A stretch of DNA of 40,784 nucleotides from Azoarcus sp. (lineage in GTDB: Bacteria; Pseudomonadota; Gammaproteobacteria; Burkholderiales; Rhodocyclaceae). The notes below the pieces were generated by a model. The model searched no databases and was not told the origin of the DNA. It was given only the letters and a program-made list of their open reading frames with translations. The first letter of the stretch is position 1. Each line of letters begins with the position of its first letter. Both the position numbers and the translations under genes were made by a program. The DNA lies in NCBI GenBank assembly GCA_023230755.1, contig JALNWS010000008.1, positions 1 to 40,784 of the forward strand. The letters are read 5' to 3'. Below are positions 40,259 to 40,784 of the stretch, one piece after another.

Positions 40259-40784
40259 TCAGTATTCGACCGTGACTGCAACAACACCGCCGATGACCAG
40301 GTATTCGTTCTCGCCCTGCAGCAGTCCGGGAATGAGTCCGCTGAAAGCGAGGATCTTGGGCAGGGGGGTGGCGCATGAGAACACGCGATCGCCGAATTCG
40401 TCCGCACGCTCGGGACTGGCGGAGAACGAGCTGAGGTTGTTCAGCGCAACCACGCGCCTGCCGTCATCGAGCGTGTGCATCACCCGCAGCGCCCGCAGGT
40501 CGGAACAGCCACGGTAGAGCGGAAGGTGAGTGCGCGCAGGAAGGCGCCGCGCAAGTTCGTACTGGGTCCATGCATAGAGAAGGTCCACCTGGGATTCCAG
40601 CCCAGCGGTGGAATACAGACCGGCGGCAGCCTCCTGATCGAAGCCGCTGCGCGCAGCGCCGTCTTCGTCTTCCAGCGGCCCGCGATGGTAGCGGGTGAGG
40701 AGGCCGAAGCGCGACTCTACCCAGGCCTTGAGGATCGCCCCTTCCCGGCTTTCCGCATCAAACAGCCAGCCGCGGAGCAGGCGC
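40259..40784 (-). CDS. draT: NAD+-dinitrogenase reductase ADP-ribosyltransferase DraT (C-terminal part)
   Basis: The last 174 codons of DraT; the start lies beyond the right edge. DraT transfers ADP-ribose from NAD+ to an arginine of the nitrogenase Fe protein and switches it off in response to ammonium or energy loss. The visible part reads RLLRGWLFDAESREGAILKA and FGLLTRYHRGPL, then LPLYRGCSDLRALRVM, VVALNNLSSFSASPERADEF and a final ILAFSGLIPGLLQGENEYLV, all diagnostic of the family. It is followed after 232 bp by the SIR2-like gene on the same strand; that gap contains a new NifA/sigma-54 promoter, so draT is a separate transcription unit or at least not the only source for the next genes. 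Confidence 0.96.
   Translation of the reverse strand, partial: RLLRGWLFDAESREGAILKAWVESRFGLLTRYHRGPLEDEDGAARSGFDQEAAAGLYSTAGLESQVDLLYAWTQYELARRLPARTHLPLYRGCSDLRALRVMHTLDDGRRVVALNNLSSFSASPERADEFGDRVFSCATPLPKILAFSGLIPGLLQGENEYLVIGGVVAVTVEY

Overview
The window reads as the chromosome of a GC-rich, nitrogen-fixing betaproteobacterium, most likely of the Azoarcus/Aromatoleum/Thauera group (Rhodocyclales). This rests on the gene orders fmdB-DUF502-aspS and pilBCD, the divergent ccsA-like/ffh pair, and the rnf and nifLA sets read away from one shared regulatory region. The species is an inference. I see no insertion sequence, prophage, CRISPR array, tRNA or rRNA gene.

Positions 1-19000 are mostly housekeeping. 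There is the start of a sodium-coupled transporter (minus), then a large indolepyruvate:ferredoxin-oxidoreductase fusion and an amino-acid dehydrogenase (plus), which could together degrade amino acids via 2-oxo acids. A clear bidirectional terminator separates these from fmdB-DUF502-aspS (minus). Next come the type IV pilus genes pilB, pilC and pilD, a HlyC/CorC-type membrane protein and a cytochrome c assembly-like protein (all minus). Divergent from them is the plus-strand run ffh, EI24-type membrane protein, MoaB/CinA-like protein, YgjP-type metalloprotease and gloA.

Positions 19000-29000 hold an HD-GYP response regulator, then rnfABCDGEH (minus), a membrane complex expected to supply low-potential electrons to nitrogenase. 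Divergent from it is nifLA (plus), the oxygen/nitrogen sensor and the sigma-54 activator. The 326-bp gap between rnfA and nifL carries two sigma-54 promoters facing opposite ways, two NifA upstream activator sequences (UAS, TGT-N10-ACA) and an IHF-like site.

Positions 29000-32700 contain an unrecognised 45-residue membrane peptide, a di-haem cytochrome c peroxidase and a 5'-nucleotidase-type lipoprotein. No nif promoter was seen for any of the three.

Positions 32700-38741 are a nifB-led operon: tandem NifA UAS and a consensus sigma-54 promoter, then nifB, an FdxN-type ferredoxin, a NifO/ArsC-like gene, a flavodiiron protein, two [2Fe-2S] ferredoxins, nifQ and draG. It combines cofactor assembly, electron transfer, probable O2/NO removal and reversal of nitrogenase ADP-ribosylation. 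Facing it on the minus strand are draT (cut by the window edge), then a degenerate SIR2-like gene and a bacteriohemerythrin that form a two-gene operon with its own tandem-UAS sigma-54 promoter. That operon, lying between the ADP-ribosyltransferase and the ADP-ribosylglycohydrolase, is the most interesting and least explained part of the window.
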